This document shows, in pieces, positions 9,332 through 18,184 of a DNA stretch of 64,000 bases. The position numbers were made by a program, and so were the translations under genes. This DNA is from Paenibacillus sp. (GTDB lineage Bacteria; Bacillota; Bacilli; Paenibacillales; Paenibacillaceae): NCBI GenBank assembly GCA_023512345.1, contig JAILZT010000004.1:1-64000 (forward strand). The letters are read 5' to 3'. The notes beneath the pieces were generated by a model. That model searched no databases and was not told the origin of the DNA. It saw nothing but the letters and a program-made list of their open reading frames with translations. Every line of letters starts with the position of its first letter. Position 1 is the first letter of the stretch.

Positions 9332-9749
9332 TGACAACCTCCTATTGTTACGTGAGTTAAGGTAGAAACTGAGATGTTCAAGAAGCGTTTAAGTGATGAA
9401 TTGTTTTGTTATATTGTTATTGCTAATTTGTTATTTAATAATAACATTTCACTTTAGTTATATACTTTTTTGAGGCGAATTTCAAGAGGGAATTGTACGT
9501 TGAGGTGAGAATTGATGATCCTAATATTATTATTTTATAATAAAACAAAAATAACAAAAAATTATAAAGTTTCGAATTTAGTCATCGTTTTTCCTAAAAA
9601 ATAGGTTTATAATGTGTTTGTAAGCGATATTATAATAACTTTTCGCTGTGAAGAAGGTTTTTTAAGTCTCTATGACATAAAAAATGAATATGGAGATATG
9701 GAAAAGTTATTATTTTGTTATTATTATAAAATTGAAGGGAGCCATACCT
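9332..9749. promoter_or_regulatory. Divergent control region of the mannan genes
   Basis: About 418 AT-rich bases separate GH113 (minus) from the second GH130 gene (plus); no ORF is credible. TGTTATT/AATAACA forms a perfect 7-bp inverted repeat around TAAT at 9429-9446. The string TTTTGTTAT occurs at 9404-9412 and again at 9713-9721. These may be operators for the LacI-type or another regulator, but low complexity makes chance matches likely. Confidence 0.4.
9608..9632 (+). promoter_or_regulatory. Candidate -10 box and cre-like site before the second GH130 gene
   Basis: TATAAT lies at 9608-9613; no convincing -35 is seen. TGTAAGCGATATTA at 9619-9632 matches the cre consensus TGWAANCGNTNWCA except for one position (T for C at 13). 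It would overlap the start of transcription, consistent with glucose repression. Confidence 0.4.
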
Positions 9750-10772
9750 ATGAAAGAAGTAAAGCTGATTGGAAATAACCTGCCTAACGTTCCTTGGCAG
9801 GATAAGCCAGAGGGACATGATAACCCGCTTTGGAGACACAGCGATAATCCGGTAATCAAAAGAAATCCGGCTAAAGGTGTTGCTCGGATATTTAATAGTG
9901 CGGTAGCCGCACATGAAGGAAGTTTTGTAGGCGTATTTCGAGTGGAAGACAATACGACTCGTCCGCATCTGCGAATGGGATATAGTGTAGACGGTCTTGA
10001 CTGGAAAATCGATGACGAACCAATTCAATTTGTTGACGAAGACGGTAACCCCTATCAACCACGTTACGCCTACGATCCACGCCTTGTAAAAGTGGAGGAT
10101 ACTTTTTATATCATTTGGTGTACTGATTTCTACGGTGCTGCAATTGGCGTCGCCAAAACACAAGACTTTAAATCCTTTACCAGCCTTGAGAATCCGTTCC
10201 TGCCCTTTAACCGCAATGGTGTTCTGTTTCCTAAGAAAATAAATGGCAACTTCGTTATGTTGTCTCGCCCTAGTGACAGCGGCCACACTCCATTTGGAGA
10301 TGTATTCCTGAGTGAAAGCCCAGACTTTGTATATTGGGGCAAACACCGCCATGTGATGACTAGAGGCGGAGGAGGCTGGTGGCAAAGTACCAAAATCGGT
10401 GGTGGGCCCGCTCCAATAGAAACCTCTGAAGGTTGGCTGATGTTCTACCACGGAGTTACCGGTACATGTAATGGATTAGTATATAGCATGGGAGCCGTGA
10501 TTCTGGATATTAATGAGCCTTCCAAAGTGAAATACCGGTCCAAGAACTTCGTGCTGACTCCAGAAGAATGGTATGAAGAAAGAGGTTTCGTGAATAACGT
10601 TATCTTCCCTTGCGCGACACTGCATGATGCTGAATCCGGCAAAATTGCTATTTACTACGGTGCAGCTGATACCTATGTTGGAGTTGCTTACACAACTGTT
10701 CAAGAAATCGTCAATTATGTGATCGATACTCACGAAGAGGTTGGAGACGATGCAGAGCTTGGCAAGATCTAA
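9750..10772 (+). CDS. GH130 phosphorylase, probably beta-1,4-manno-oligosaccharide phosphorylase
   Basis: A 340-residue GH130 protein of the subfamily-2 type. Such enzymes remove terminal mannose from beta-1,4-manno-oligosaccharides with phosphate, giving mannose-1-phosphate. Motifs include GVARIFNSAVAAHEGSFVGVFR, YAYDPRLVKVEDTFY with the proton-donor aspartate at D109, GGGPAPIETSEGWLMFYHGV, and IAIYYGAADTYVGVAYTT. The start is ATG 9750 behind AAGGGAG; upstream in-frame codons read AT-rich nonsense. It stands alone on the plus strand, divergent from the GH113-epimerase-GH130 operon, and its presence completes a two-phosphorylase pathway: this enzyme shortens oligomers while the other handles mannosylglucose. 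Beta-1,2-mannosidic specificity is known in other GH130 members and cannot be excluded from sequence reading. Confidence 0.87.
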   Translation: MKEVKLIGNNLPNVPWQDKPEGHDNPLWRHSDNPVIKRNPAKGVARIFNSAVAAHEGSFVGVFRVEDNTTRPHLRMGYSVDGLDWKIDDEPIQFVDEDGNPYQPRYAYDPRLVKVEDTFYIIWCTDFYGAAIGVAKTQDFKSFTSLENPFLPFNRNGVLFPKKINGNFVMLSRPSDSGHTPFGDVFLSESPDFVYWGKHRHVMTRGGGGWWQSTKIGGGPAPIETSEGWLMFYHGVTGTCNGLVYSMGAVILDINEPSKVKYRSKNFVLTPEEWYEERGFVNNVIFPCATLHDAESGKIAIYYGAADTYVGVAYTTVQEIVNYVIDTHEEVGDDAELGKI

Positions 10773-11193
10773 TAATTAGTATTTTTATAGGAAGATGTAC
10801 CTAACTTAGAGTTTTGTTATTTGTTATTCATAATGAATAAACGGCAGCATAAAAGGAAAATCCTGGCTTAGTGGGTTTTCCATTTATGCTGTTCTGTCGT
10901 ATATAAGTTGGAAAACGCAATTAAGCAACCTAGATATTTACCTATTCAAACTCAAAATGTTGTTCTCGACAATTGAGTCAAAAGTCCTATTCGACAGTAG
11001 ATAAACAGTAACGTTATATCTCTTTCCACTCCGTTCATTGCATACAATAAAATCACAGCTACGAAAGATCTCATAGTTTAATATGAGTAGGTTCATGAAT
11101 ATCTTCCAGATCTTGGGGAGGTAGCGTTACAGACGTTCCTAACTATGTAAGAGGATAACTTCAGGATAATCGTAGATATGGCAGGTGATTTAG
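10773..11193. other. Intergenic region before the second chemoreceptor
   Basis: No gene is supported. A palindrome TTATTCA-TAA-TGAATAA lies at 10824-10840 and a terminator-like hairpin at 10844-10891. The remaining 300 bases hold no clear sigma-D box; the chemoreceptor promoter was not identified. Confidence 0.5.
10844..10891 (+). terminator. Hairpin terminator after the second GH130 gene
   Basis: GCAGCATAAAAGGAAAATCC pairs with GGGTTTTCCATTTATGCTG with minor mismatches around a loop of about 9 bases. Only scattered T follow (GTTCTGTCGT), so termination efficiency is uncertain. Confidence 0.6.
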
Positions 11194-13260
11194 TTGAATG
11201 CAACAAAGACACGAAAAGGAGACATCCTTTTTCGGCTGCATCCCTCGAAGTCGGTAGGGGTACGGCTTTTTCTTGTTTTTTTTATAGCAACAATGGTGTT
11301 AGTTTTATCTTTAGGTTACACCTCCTATTCTGTAGCCAAGCAAACCATCGAGAACAATGCATTGAAATCTAATGAGCATACCATTGTTCAGACAGCAGAT
11401 AAGTTGGACGTTGTATTGCTGCGGTTTGAGGATAACCTCCAGCAGATGTTCTATAATCGGGAAATCCAGGATGCAATGAAACAATTGAATTTGGGAAGCT
11501 CCAATAGTACAGACCTTGAAGTGTTGAACAATCGAGCAATGACTGAGCTGAACACATGGCTTTCCAATAGTAAAGATGTACAAGCGGTTTATCTAGTTCC
11601 TGTGAAGAAAACACTGCCTGTAATAACAGCTGGAGAAGCAGATGGTGCTTTTCTGAAAGGGATTAAGACTAGTCCATGGTTTGCACAACTTCAGAAGGAG
11701 CCAAAGAGTTTATGGATTACGGAGTCTCAGACCTTAAAGTCCTCTGGTGTATTCCATTTAGCAAAGTCGGTAAAAAGTGATGCCAACAATGGCGGATATA
11801 TTGTAGTATGCGACGTTAAGAGTAGTGTATTTGGGGATCAGCTAAGCAAAGTAAATCTGGGTGAAGATTCCTACGTCCAGCTTATGACGGCTAAGGATGA
11901 GGTTATTGCTTCTTCTGTGGCAGAGGGGACCGACTCTTATCTAAGTCTTGGTGGAACACTTTTCAAAGGACTATCGAATAGATCTGGTTCTTTACCTACT
12001 AGCGATGAGAATGGCGAATCCATTCTGGCAGTATATGGTACTCTGGCTAATTCGGGGTGGAAGGTGCTTGGTGTTGTTCCCTCAGGGAATCTCGTTAAAG
12101 ATGCTGGACGGATTCTGCAGACCACCTATATTGCCGTAGCGATTGCTGCAGTTGTAGCTATATTAGTAGGTTTATGGATGATGAGGATGGTTTCGCGACC
12201 ACTGTCGGGCTTGAAGGATCTAATGTTTGAGGGTGCGAAAGGAAACCTTGGTGTACGAACAAAAGTTACATCGCGTGATGAAATCGGACAACTCTCCGTC
12301 TCCTTCAACACCATGATGGAACGGATCACGGAGTTAGTTAACCATACGAATGAAACAGCTCAAGAGATATTAGCAACGGCTGATGAACTGACCAGCGCTT
12401 CCCGAAAAACGGCTATTGCGGCAAGTGAAATTGCTGCATCTACCGAAGAAATTGCTGGCGGAGCAGGTAGTTTGGCTCTGGAAGCCGACCGTGGTACCGA
12501 ACTGACTGGTCGAATTTTAGAACAAATGGATACAGTAATATCTGCTAATCGTGAAATGGATGCAGCAGCGCATAGTGTTGGGGAATCCAGTCAACAAGGT
12601 GTCAAGCAGATGGAAGAACTACTCAGCAAAACTAGTCTTACGGGTGAAATGACTCATGCCTTGGTCACTAAGGTGAATGAACTGAAAGAAACAGCATTCT
12701 CAGTTATTCAAGTGCTTCAAGTTATGGAGAATATTGCACAGCAGACGAATGTATTATCACTAAATGCAACGATTGAAGCTGCTCGTGCGGGTGAATCTGG
12801 AAGAGGGTTCATGGTTGTAGCCGGAGAGATTCGTGGTCTAGCGGAACAGTCCAAGCATTCTATAGCTGTAGTGGCTGAAATCACCGACAAAATTATGTTA
12901 GATATGAATGAAACTGTAACAGCTCTGTCCCATGTAGCTCCACTCTTTGAGGAGCAAATGTCTTCAGTTAAGAATACTAGTGATATTTTTATGACGGTAA
13001 AAGGGCAGATGGATCAGTTTATCACTCGATTGGATTCAGTAACCACATCCATTAACAGCCTCAGCGACTCGCAGAGTGTCCTGTCTGATACCATGGGGAA
13101 TGTGAGTGCGGTAGCGGAACAATCTTCTGCGGCTTCACAAGAAGTAGCCTCGCTTAGCGGAGAGCAACAAAATGTTAGCGACCATCTCGTGGATCTTTCA
13201 GGCAGTCTGAAAAATGCTTCGATAAAGTTAAAGGACAGTTTATCCAAATTCAGTATGTAA
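11194..13260 (+). CDS. Methyl-accepting chemotaxis protein, paralogue of the first
   Basis: A 688-residue chemoreceptor with the same layout as the gene at 389: short basic N-terminus, membrane segment about 23-46, an extracellular sensing domain of about 260 residues, a second membrane segment about 309-331, HAMP, and a signalling domain with [11 protein letters not shown] and [12 protein letters not shown]. The signalling half is nearly collinear with its paralogue while the sensing half has diverged, which suggests duplication followed by change of ligand. The start is TTG 11194, five bases after AGGTGA; no better ATG is in frame. The two receptors flank the LacI-KimA-mannan block, consistent with roles in chemotaxis to plant-derived sugars, but the ligand is not visible from sequence. 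Confidence 0.93.
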   Translation: MNATKTRKGDILFRLHPSKSVGVRLFLVFFIATMVLVLSLGYTSYSVAKQTIENNALKSNEHTIVQTADKLDVVLLRFEDNLQQMFYNREIQDAMKQLNLGSSNSTDLEVLNNRAMTELNTWLSNSKDVQAVYLVPVKKTLPVITAGEADGAFLKGIKTSPWFAQLQKEPKSLWITESQTLKSSGVFHLAKSVKSDANNGGYIVVCDVKSSVFGDQLSKVNLGEDSYVQLMTAKDEVIASSVAEGTDSYLSLGGTLFKGLSNRSGSLPTSDENGESILAVYGTLANSGWKVLGVVPSGNLVKDAGRILQTTYIAVAIAAVVAILVGLWMMRMVSRPLSGLKDLMFEGAKGNLGVRTKVTSRDEIGQLSVSFNTMMERITELVNHTNETAQEILATADELTSASRKTAIAASEIAASTEEIAGGAGSLALEADRGTELTGRILEQMDTVISANREMDAAAHSVGESSQQGVKQMEELLSKTSLTGEMTHALVTKVNELKETAFSVIQVLQVMENIAQQTNVLSLNATIEAARAGESGRGFMVVAGEIRGLAEQSKHSIAVVAEITDKIMLDMNETVTALSHVAPLFEEQMSSVKNTSDIFMTVKGQMDQFITRLDSVTTSINSLSDSQSVLSDTMGNVSAVAEQSSAASQEVASLSGEQQNVSDHLVDLSGSLKNASIKLKDSLSKFSM

Positions 13261-13273
13261 ATATTGTTCAATG

Positions 13274-13312
13274 AACAGCAAGCTCCGGGTAACCTGAGCT
13301 TGCTGTTTTTTT
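13274..13312 (+). terminator. Intrinsic terminator after the second chemoreceptor
   Basis: AACAGCAAGCTC pairs perfectly with GAGCTTGCTGTT around a 10-base loop and runs into seven T. Confidence 0.9.
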
Positions 13313-13368
13313 ACGTATGTGTAGAAGTTTCTGATCATGAATGATAGGACATAATAGGAGAAAGCTTT

Positions 13369-15198
13369 ATGGAAGCCTTGCCAATATTACGCCTGTCAGG
13401 AGGAAGAACCTTGCTGAGAACACCTAATAAACGGATCTTTAGCGGTCTGATGATATTATTTACGGCCATTTCTATATTGATTTTACGGCTAGCTTGGGTT
13501 CAATTATTCATGAGAAATCAGCAGGTCCCTAACAGCGAGTATACTCTTGCTAAGATGGCAGAGGTTCAGAGTGAACGTGAGACTATACTTGATAGTGGAC
13601 GAGGACGTCTATATGATCGCAAGGGCAAACCCCTAGCCGGAGAAACCATTTGGACGGCTGTTTTTTTTCCGCAGGAGGAGAAGGCAAGGAATACAGTGCA
13701 TATACAACGAGATGCGGCTCTCCGCCGTTTTGCCTATATTACAGGAACTAACTATAAGGACTTGGTTAGCAGAATCACAACGTTGAAGGAACCCCTTCTC
13801 TGGCCTTCCGCCACAATCCCTGGTGAACCATTCGCGTTGACTCCAGCTCAGGCAGATGAAGTGAGTAGTCTGGGTATTGAGGGTCTTAAGGTGCTGCCCT
13901 TTGCCCGCAGATATAACGGCAATGGTTCTGGACGACAATGGATAGGGTACCTGTCTGAAGCGGAACACCAGTCATCTGTGGGGCTGCGAGTGCCAATGAA
14001 GGGGACGGATGGCTTAGAGAAAACATTGGAGCCTTTACTTCGCGGAGTAGGTCACACTGAGGTATATGCTCAAGTGGATGCTCGCGGAAACCGGCTTCCT
14101 GATAGTGAAATTAAGGTGCGCACGCCAGCCAACCCCTATTATCCATTGTCACTATACACTACGATAGATAAGAAGATTCAGGAAGGAATTGAAGCACTGA
14201 CGGTTAAGGATGAAGTGAATGAGGGGGCAGTGGTGGTCTTGGACGCTCACACAGGCGATATTATATCCATGGTATCAAGACCCTTCTATAATCCAGAGAA
14301 GATTTCACCCGAAGGCGGGGAGTGGAATAATCGGGCCTTGCAGGCTACGGAGCCTGGATCCATTTTCAAGATTATTACAGCAGCAGCGGCATTAGAATCC
14401 GGAATATCCGCACCAGGTGAACGATTTTATTGTAAGGGGGAGTTTGATAAGTACGGATTGTCCTGCCAACAAGGAAAAGGACACGGTCCCCTTACTCTTG
14501 AGGAGGGGTTCGCCGTGTCCTGCAATACTGTATTTGCAACTCTTGCGGAGCGTCTTAGCGGAAACCAGCTTCAATCCACTGCACTTGCCCTAGGAATGGG
14601 AAGAGAGGTTAGTTGGCAGGCTGATGATACACTCGGGATGAGACTGCTTAAGCCACTGGCAGGGGAGCAAAAGGGAACGATTTTTAGTACTTTGCTGACT
14701 GATGACGCTGGAGCGAGGGTGCAGACGGCGATTGGACAGCGGGATGTTCGGGTATCGCCGCTTCAAGCAGCCAATCTAATCGTAACCCTTCTACATGGCG
14801 GGGAAGTGACAGCTCCCCGCATCCTGCAGAGGGTCGACTTTGCAAATGGCCAGAAGCTGATGGACCTTTCGCTTCATCTCGCACCTACTCCATTTGGTCG
14901 AATTTCTTCGCACACAGCAGAACTACTTCAGTCATGGATGCGCAAGGTAGTGACAGAGGGAACAGGTCGTTCACTTCAAAACGCTAAATGGCCCTTGGCT
15001 GGTAAGTCGGGCACCGCACAAACCCTTGTTAAGGGATTACCTCGTAATAACCAATGGTTTATAGGTTATGGACCTTTTGACCACCCTCAATATGCTGTAG
15101 CCGTTGTTGTGCACAATGTAGCACCCGGCAGCCACCATACTGCCACAAAGCTGTTCGGGCAGGTTATGAACCTTTTAGCGGATTCAACTCCTGCTTAA
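13369..15198 (+). CDS. Class B penicillin-binding protein (peptidoglycan transpeptidase)
   Basis: A 609-residue D,D-transpeptidase that would cross-link peptidoglycan outside the membrane. One N-terminal membrane anchor (about 25-46) is followed by a PBP dimerisation-type domain (about 60-220) and the transpeptidase domain (about 255-605). All three active-site motifs are present: S331-I-F-K334, S384-C-N386 and K546-S-G-T. There is no glycosyltransferase domain, so it is class B, and there are no PASTA repeats. It may be a sporulation or accessory PBP of the PbpI/SpoVD kind; the exact orthologue is not clear. AGGAG lies 9 bases before ATG. Its 3' end overlaps the convergent AI-2E-family gene by 4 bases, leaving no room for a terminator between them. 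Confidence 0.9.
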   Translation: MEALPILRLSGGRTLLRTPNKRIFSGLMILFTAISILILRLAWVQLFMRNQQVPNSEYTLAKMAEVQSERETILDSGRGRLYDRKGKPLAGETIWTAVFFPQEEKARNTVHIQRDAALRRFAYITGTNYKDLVSRITTLKEPLLWPSATIPGEPFALTPAQADEVSSLGIEGLKVLPFARRYNGNGSGRQWIGYLSEAEHQSSVGLRVPMKGTDGLEKTLEPLLRGVGHTEVYAQVDARGNRLPDSEIKVRTPANPYYPLSLYTTIDKKIQEGIEALTVKDEVNEGAVVVLDAHTGDIISMVSRPFYNPEKISPEGGEWNNRALQATEPGSIFKIITAAAALESGISAPGERFYCKGEFDKYGLSCQQGKGHGPLTLEEGFAVSCNTVFATLAERLSGNQLQSTALALGMGREVSWQADDTLGMRLLKPLAGEQKGTIFSTLLTDDAGARVQTAIGQRDVRVSPLQAANLIVTLLHGGEVTAPRILQRVDFANGQKLMDLSLHLAPTPFGRISSHTAELLQSWMRKVVTEGTGRSLQNAKWPLAGKSGTAQTLVKGLPRNNQWFIGYGPFDHPQYAVAVVVHNVAPGSHHTATKLFGQVMNLLADSTPA

Positions 15199-16349
15199 GT
15201 CTCAGACTTAGGCTCATCGTTGTCCTCGGCAGCAGGCTGTTCACCCGTTGAAAAAGGAGAGACGATAAATTCACCTTTGGGCAGGAAAATCCAACGCTGG
15301 AGATATCCCTGCTGCAGCAGCTCCTTGATTAAAATTAGCAGGATGGGGGATAGAACTAATCCGGCTACACCAAAGGCAGAAGTTGAAATTAAGACGAAGG
15401 ACAACATGAGAAAAGCTGATGATACACCGATAGAATTTCCAGTTATTTTTGGCTCGAGCAGTTGACGTACTACTAAAACGATAGCTAGCAGAACGATGAG
15501 TCCAATAGCGAGCGAACTGTTGCCAACGATAAACAAATAGATAATCCATGGGATTAGGATAGTCGAAACACCAAGCAGCGGCAGAATATCAAATAGGGCA
15601 CAAATAAGCGCCATAGTGATTACATTCCCGGAGCCCAGTATAAGCAAACCCACAAGAACAATCACAAAGGTAATAGAGATCAGAATGAGTTGTGCCTTCA
15701 AGTAAGAGCCGATAGACTTAAAGACGTTGCCTTGCAGGAATTGGTAAGCCGTTTTGAAGGTTTTCGGCATTTTGTCATGTGCAATTTTACGCCAATCTTT
15801 AATCTCCATACTGAGAAAAAAAGCAAGAATAATCGCGATTCCGAAATTAGCCATAAACGAGGAGAACGAGCCTAGTATACCGATCATATAATTAAAGAAT
15901 AAACGCAGCCATCGTGATAGTATATTGGTCGCGTCCTGGAAGTAACTATTTATCTTTTCGGCTAAATCAGGGGGCAGAGCATCTACTTTGAGCTCTAGAA
16001 ACGTAGTGAACCTTGAGAAATTCTCCTGAATGACGTATGTATAATGCGGAAGATTGGATTGAAAATTCATCACTTGGGAGGTAATCAACAGTCCTGCACC
16101 AAAAAGGATGCCCAGAAGCACTACAAGGAACAGTAGTACGGATATGGCTGAGGCAAATGGCTTGGCCAGACCTTTTCGATTTAAAAAACGGGCCAGCGGC
16201 TCAATTAAAATGAAAACGAAAAAGGACAGGAACACTGGTGCGGCCAATTGATACAGGGTGCTAAAAGCGAGCATGACCAAATATACGGTCAGAACGATCA
16301 GTCCGATGTCAAAAAACGTGCGCCAATACTTTTTGTAAAGAGGTAGCAT
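15195..16349 (-). CDS. AI-2E family transporter-like membrane protein
   Basis: A 384-residue integral membrane protein of the AI-2E transporter/PerM family, with about 7-8 helices: two near the N-terminus (13-75), a soluble stretch about 85-150, then a helical C-terminal half. Family features include FVFILIEPLARFLNRKG, LLGVSTILIPWIIYLFIVG and the glutamate-proline segment RQLLEPKITGNSIGVS. Members export quorum signals or act as sodium/proton or other permeases; the substrate here is unknown. The C-terminus is acidic. AAGGAG lies 12 bases upstream of ATG, a little far. The gene is convergent with the PBP gene and overlaps it by 4 bases at the stops. Confidence 0.85.
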   Translation of the reverse strand: MLPLYKKYWRTFFDIGLIVLTVYLVMLAFSTLYQLAAPVFLSFFVFILIEPLARFLNRKGLAKPFASAISVLLFLVVLLGILFGAGLLITSQVMNFQSNLPHYTYVIQENFSRFTTFLELKVDALPPDLAEKINSYFQDATNILSRWLRLFFNYMIGILGSFSSFMANFGIAIILAFFLSMEIKDWRKIAHDKMPKTFKTAYQFLQGNVFKSIGSYLKAQLILISITFVIVLVGLLILGSGNVITMALICALFDILPLLGVSTILIPWIIYLFIVGNSSLAIGLIVLLAIVLVVRQLLEPKITGNSIGVSSAFLMLSFVLISTSAFGVAGLVLSPILLILIKELLQQGYLQRWIFLPKGEFIVSPFSTGEQPAAEDNDEPKSET

Positions 16350-16510
16350 AGAGATAAACGACTCCTTTTCAGGTTAAGTTAACAGTCTTGATCATATGGA
16401 TTCATTGTACACGATTTTAACGAAAATACGTCTTTTTCTTTGATATATGTGTTAAAATAGGAGGTAATGTTTTTTTGTAAGTCTTACTTCTGGAAAAGCG
16501 GGGAATACAC

Positions 16511-17899
16511 ATGGAGACTTTGCTCCTCTGGCTGTTCTACATTTCATCCTTCTATGCATTTATTCCCGGCATCATCAGTCGGATTTTCGGATTCCGCGTC
16601 TTTCGAAAGGGAATTGGATCAGGGCAATTTGCCCTCACCTTTGATGATGGACCGGACCCTCGATTTACACCGAGGTTGCTTGATTTACTTCAACAGTACG
16701 ATGCTAAAGCGACTTTCTTTGTGGTTGGAGCCCATGCAGAGCGGCACCCTGAGCTAATTCGCCGTATACATGAGGAAGGTCATCTTATTGGTATTCATAA
16801 TTATGTGCACAAAAGCAATTGGTTAATGAGACCCTCTACCGTACGTAGACAGATACAGCGTACCGACGATATCATTTTTGCTATTACGGGGGAAAGAAGC
16901 ACTTATTATCGTCCACCGTGGGGAATCGTGAATCTGTTCGACTTTTCCAAACGGCGTCAGGTACAAATTGTACTCTGGTCAGCTATGTTCGGGGACTGGC
17001 GTGAGAAACAGGGTTCAGAGCGTCTAGCTGAAAAAATGCTTTCACGCTTGAATCCGGGCGAGGTTATGCTGCTTCATGATCGCGGAACTACACTAGGTGC
17101 TGATCCCGGCGCTCCGGAACATATGCTGGTTGCGCTTGAGCGTACACTGCAGGAAGCCGAAATTAGAGGCCTGAAGAGTATCCGGGTTGACGAGATGATT
17201 AAGGCTGCTGAGAGTTCACCGATGCACCGTCTCTCTTTTGCCAAACGAATAATAGTTGGATTGTGGTTGGCATGGGAGCAAGTATTCCAGTTCCTCTTCC
17301 AACTAAAAACAGTTTCGCAAGACAATCCATTCCTGCACTTTCGATTAAGGAAATACCAAGGCCAGCCTCTGATGATGGAGGGCGGTGTAATGCTTAACAA
17401 AGGCGATAAAGTAATTGAGCTCCATATTGATAATCGACAGCTTTTCGAGTTAGGTGTACATTCCCGATCTACAGCTCAGCTAGCAATTCGCATGATCCGA
17501 CGGATGAATCAGGATTTGCCACTACTGGCTGACATGATTGCTGCTGATGAACGTCTTATGACTGCAAAGGCACTCTATGGAGTAAGTATGCTCAACCGCG
17601 GGCCAGAAAAGTTCGGCTTTACTATTGTAGATCTTCCTAGCGGTTGGTTCGCACGATCCACTAAGTTCTATCTAAGCCTGCTAATGAGTGTCATTCACCC
17701 GGCTGGCGGTGCAAGGCTCAAAGAACGAAGTGAAGTTCTAGTTCCTAAGATGATTGTGATGCCGATCCAGTTGTTACTTCATTCGAAGAACAAGATCCCT
17801 TTAGATAGTAAAGTTAAGATACTTGAGCGTAGGGAAGAGGATTACTCGGTAAAAGTTGTGCATGAAGCCGAGCTCCCTAGTGCTACGATAGTGAATTGA
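16511..17899 (+). CDS. Polysaccharide deacetylase (NodB) fused to a C-terminal YkoP-like domain
   Basis: A 462-residue protein with an N-terminal membrane segment (about 1-22), a NodB deacetylase domain (about 38-235), a hydrophobic stretch near 245-265, and a C-terminal domain of about 200 residues. The metal triad is present: D46 in TFDDGPD, with H96 and H100 in HNYVHKSN. Other motifs are variant: RPPWG replaces the usual R-x-P-Y/F-G and the last motif is LLHDRG. Substrates of the family include peptidoglycan, chitin and related N-acetylated glycans. The C-terminal part resembles the stand-alone YkoP protein of Bacillus in my reading, whose function I do not know. The gene faces ilvD with a shared terminator and appears monocistronic. 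Confidence 0.82.
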   Translation: METLLLWLFYISSFYAFIPGIISRIFGFRVFRKGIGSGQFALTFDDGPDPRFTPRLLDLLQQYDAKATFFVVGAHAERHPELIRRIHEEGHLIGIHNYVHKSNWLMRPSTVRRQIQRTDDIIFAITGERSTYYRPPWGIVNLFDFSKRRQVQIVLWSAMFGDWREKQGSERLAEKMLSRLNPGEVMLLHDRGTTLGADPGAPEHMLVALERTLQEAEIRGLKSIRVDEMIKAAESSPMHRLSFAKRIIVGLWLAWEQVFQFLFQLKTVSQDNPFLHFRLRKYQGQPLMMEGGVMLNKGDKVIELHIDNRQLFELGVHSRSTAQLAIRMIRRMNQDLPLLADMIAADERLMTAKALYGVSMLNRGPEKFGFTIVDLPSGWFARSTKFYLSLLMSVIHPAGGARLKERSEVLVPKMIVMPIQLLLHSKNKIPLDSKVKILERREEDYSVKVVHEAELPSATIVN

Positions 17900-17963
17900 T
17901 TTATTAAATGAACTTTAGACTATACATTAGGGAGTCAGCCTTTACTACGGTGAATATTTGGAC

Positions 17964-18036
17964 TTCCGGCCGCTGTTGTCTCCGAATTTCTTGAATTATA
18001 CCGCTGTTAGCGGATGAAATTCGGAGACAAAGGCGG
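17964..18036. repeat. Long intergenic hairpin element with nested inverted repeat
   Basis: TTGTCTCCGAATTTC (17976-17990) pairs perfectly with GAAATTCGGAGACAA (18016-18030). The 25-base loop holds a second hairpin, CCGCT-GTT-AGCGG (18001-18013). There is no T-run, so it is not a simple terminator. It resembles a dispersed intergenic repeat, but only one copy is in this window. Confidence 0.5.
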
Positions 18037-18126
18037 TCGCTATCGCTCCTACAGTTCCAAATTTCCCCTTCGTTTGTCTTCTCAAATGTTATTTTTTTAG
18101 TTCATTTTTTTGTTGGTTGTATAAAA

Positions 18127-18173
18127 AAAGCCTTCACCCCTGTAGATGATCTACAGGAGTGAAGGCTTTTTGG
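18127..18173. terminator. Bidirectional terminator between the deacetylase and ilvD
   Basis: AAAAAGCCTTCAC and GTGAAGGCTTTTT flank an inner CCTGTAGAT/ATCTACAGG pair, giving a near-perfect stem with A- and T-runs at both ends. It sits between convergent genes. Confidence 0.9.
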
Positions 18174-18184
18174 TTTTAAGGATA

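Noticed and set aside
9630..10451. A 273-codon open frame on the minus strand.
   Set aside because: It lies opposite the well-supported GH130 gene and shows no family features.
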